This document shows, one piece after another, positions 62,469-64,000 of a DNA stretch of 64,000 nucleotides. Origin of the DNA: VFJZ01 sp046598415 (GTDB lineage: Bacteria; Actinomycetota; Thermoleophilia; Gaiellales; F1-60-MAGs149). Numbering within the stretch: position 1 is the first letter of the stretch; every line of letters starts with the position of its first letter. The notes under the pieces were generated by a model. That model did not search any database. It worked only from the letters and a program-made list of their open reading frames with translations, and had not been told where the DNA came from. The stretch lies in NCBI GenBank assembly GCA_046598415.1, contig JBKJIG010000084.1:62001-126000 (forward strand), read 5' to 3'. Made by a program: the position numbers and the translations under genes.

Positions 62469-63614
62469 CTAGCCTCTTGCCGCCGCCGCCAGCATGCGTT
62501 CGAGATCGGCCAGCAGGTCGTCGGCGTGCTCGATGCCGACCGACAGGCGGATCAGGTCGTCGGGCACCTCGAAGCCCGAGCCGTCGAGCGACGCGTGCGT
62601 CATCGCCCCGGGATGCTCGACCAGGCTCTCGACGCCGCCGAGGCTCTCGCCCAGCGACCAGATGCCGGTCTCCCGCAGGGCCGCGTCGGCTGCCGCGCGG
62701 CCGCCGTGGACGCGGAACGAGATCATGCCGCCGAAGTCGCGCATCTGCCGCGCCGCCACGGCGTGGTTCGGATGCGTCTCGAGGCCCGGGTACAGCACCT
62801 CGGCCACGGCGGCGGCGCCGGCCAGGTAGGTGGCGATGCGGCCGGCGTTCGCGCAGTGCTCGCGCATCCGGATGGCCAGCGTCTTCGCGCCCCGCAGGGT
62901 GAGGAAGCAGTCGACCGGCCCGGGCACCGACCCGATCGAGTTCTGCAGGAACACGAGCGCCTCGTGGCGGGCCGCGTCGCTGGTGATCGCGATGCCGCCG
63001 ACGGCGTCGGAGTGACCGCCGATGTACTTGGTGGTCGAGTGCACGACGATGTCGGCGCCGAGCGCCAGCGGCTCCTGCAGGTACGGGGACGCGAAGGTGT
63101 TGTCGACGACCACCACGGCACCGACCGAGTGCGCCCGCTCGGCGATGGCGGCGATGTCGACGATCTTCAGCAGCGGGTTGGTGGGCGTCTCGACCCAGAC
63201 CACGCCCGGCCCGCGCGTGAGCGCGTTCTCGACCGTCTCGAGGTCGGACAGGTCGGCGTACTCGAACGTGTAGCCCTGCGGCTCGAGGATCTTGGAGAAC
63301 AGCCGGTAGGTGCCGCCGTACACGTCGTTCATCGCCAGCGTCCGCGTGCCCGGCCGGAACGTCCCGAGGATGGCCGAGATGGCCGCCATGCCGGACGAGA
63401 AGGAGACGCCGTGCGCGCCGCCCTCGAGCGCCGCGAGGCACTCTTGCAGCGCCGTCCGCGTCGGGTTGACGGTGCGCGCGTAGTCGTGGCCGGAGCGCAT
63501 CTGGCCGACGCCGTCCTGCACGTACGTCGAGGTCTGGAAGATCGGCACGTTCACCGAGCCGGTCACCTGCTCGGGCTCCTGGCCGGCGTGGATCGCGCGG
63601 GTCTCGAACTCCAT
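62469..63614 (-). CDS. Cystathionine gamma-synthase/gamma-lyase family PLP enzyme
   Basis: A 381-residue enzyme of Cys/Met transsulfuration. The signature STTKYIGGHSDAVGG contains the PLP lysine; SFSSGMAAISA, NDVYGGTYRLF and VWVETPTNPLLKIVDI are standard. A synthase cannot be told from a lyase here. The CBS-pair protein just upstream resembles the end of cystathionine beta-synthase, which would favour a lyase in reverse transsulfuration (homocysteine to cysteine). ATG 63614 overlaps that gene's stop (TGATG). Confidence 0.93.
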   Translation of the reverse strand: MEFETRAIHAGQEPEQVTGSVNVPIFQTSTYVQDGVGQMRSGHDYARTVNPTRTALQECLAALEGGAHGVSFSSGMAAISAILGTFRPGTRTLAMNDVYGGTYRLFSKILEPQGYTFEYADLSDLETVENALTRGPGVVWVETPTNPLLKIVDIAAIAERAHSVGAVVVVDNTFASPYLQEPLALGADIVVHSTTKYIGGHSDAVGGIAITSDAARHEALVFLQNSIGSVPGPVDCFLTLRGAKTLAIRMREHCANAGRIATYLAGAAAVAEVLYPGLETHPNHAVAARQMRDFGGMISFRVHGGRAAADAALRETGIWSLGESLGGVESLVEHPGAMTHASLDGSGFEVPDDLIRLSVGIEHADDLLADLERMLAAAARG

Positions 63615-64000
63615 CAACGGGCTCGCGCGAGGTAGTCGAGCAGGTCGGAGCGCGTCAGCACGCCCACCGGCACGCCGCCGTCGGCGACGACCACGGCGGG
63701 TCGTTCCTGCAGGTCGCGGTAGACGGCGTCGACGGCGTCGGTGCTGCGCACGATCGACAGCGGCGGCGCCATCAGCGTCGACACCTCGACGTTCAGCGCG
63801 TCGTGGTCCTTGAAGACGTGGTCGAGCAGGTCGCGCTCGTGGATGGCGCCCACCAGGTCACCGAGGTCGAACGCCTGGCCGGTTCCGTTCTGGCGCCGGA
63901 TCACGGGCAGCTGCGAGATGCCGAACTGCTGCAGCAGCGCGATCGCCTCCGACACGCGCTGGTCGGAGCCGACGGCGACGAACGCCGGCACCTCCTCGCC
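63614..64000 (-). CDS. CBS-domain pair, probably the C-terminus of cystathionine beta-synthase, 5' end outside window
   Basis: About 128 residues are visible, beginning in the middle of a protein (EEVPAFVAVGSDQRVSEAIA) and comprising two CBS motifs: QFGISQLPVIRR with GDLVGAIHERDLLD, then LMAPPLSIVRSTDAVDAVYR with VGVLTRSDLLDYLA. This tandem is the regulatory end of many bacterial cystathionine beta-synthases. The next gene (transsulfuration PLP enzyme) supports that. The catalytic PLP domain would lie beyond 64000, so the call remains provisional. Confidence 0.75.
   Translation of the reverse strand, partial: GEEVPAFVAVGSDQRVSEAIALLQQFGISQLPVIRRQNGTGQAFDLGDLVGAIHERDLLDHVFKDHDALNVEVSTLMAPPLSIVRSTDAVDAVYRDLQERPAVVVADGGVPVGVLTRSDLLDYLARAR

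Overview
The window is a very GC-rich, densely packed bacterial chromosome segment. It carries an F420-dependent luciferase-like oxidoreductase plus a remnant of a second one, CGNR zinc-finger regulators, FCD-type GntR control, a futalosine hydrolase, an MT0933-like small protein and an EtfD-like iron-sulfur reductase. This points to Actinomycetota, plausibly the class Thermoleophilia; the class is an inference from gene content only. No rRNA, tRNA, phage, insertion sequence or CRISPR array was seen.

Layout. 1-8.6 kb (minus): a K+/H+ antiporter running off the left edge, then an operon gntR - dimethylglycine/sarcosine dehydrogenase - etfB - etfA - membrane FeS reductase, which should take electrons from N-methylglycines to the quinone pool. 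8.6-9.3 kb: a decayed gap with palindromes and a luciferase-like remnant. 9.3-16.3 kb (plus): an MFS transporter, a strongly divergent two-subunit glycine-dehydrogenase-like pair, and a canonical full-length GcvP. 16.3-17.7 kb: an ECF sigma factor with a GerMN membrane partner. 17.7-18.5 kb: two copies of a 324-bp repeat. 18.5-22.2 kb: a ureohydrolase, an isochorismatase-family hydrolase and Kup. 22.2-28.1 kb: a histidine ammonia-lyase and LLM operon, and two paralogous APC permeases facing each other across terminators.

28.2-37.4 kb (plus): MFS, acyl-CoA dehydrogenase, flavin amine oxidase-like protein, two gene remnants (PLP decarboxylase-like and chrA-like), then CGNR regulator - FtsX-type permease - double ATPase. 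37.4-42.6 kb (minus): a complete branched-chain amino-acid-type ABC operon livK-H-M-G-F. 42.7-47.4 kb: a C45-like fragment coupled to an MmgE/PrpD protein, an SHMT-like enzyme lacking the SHMT signature, and an acyl-CoA ligase. 47.4-54.9 kb (minus): a tightly spaced chain of a hypothetical protein, a HerA-like ATPase, PPK2, two small proteins and hyuA-hyuB. 55-58.3 kb: futalosine hydrolase, MOSC protein plus second CGNR regulator, queF and an UgpC-type ATPase. 58.3-64 kb (minus): a chain of CBS-domain protein, cystathionine gamma-synthase/lyase, acetyltransferase, amidohydrolase, serine beta-lactamase-like hydrolase and GH4 glycosidase.

Themes. Catabolism of amino acids and N-methylated glycines is prominent (DMGDH-ETF, GcvP, HutH, ureohydrolase, hydantoinase/oxoprolinase, Liv and APC transport). 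Several genes have a TANNNT hexamer 6-8 bases before the start codon and no Shine-Dalgarno sequence, suggesting leaderless mRNAs. The most promising unexplained objects are the divergent GcvPA/GcvPB-like pair, the SHMT-like enzyme and the 324-bp repeat pair.
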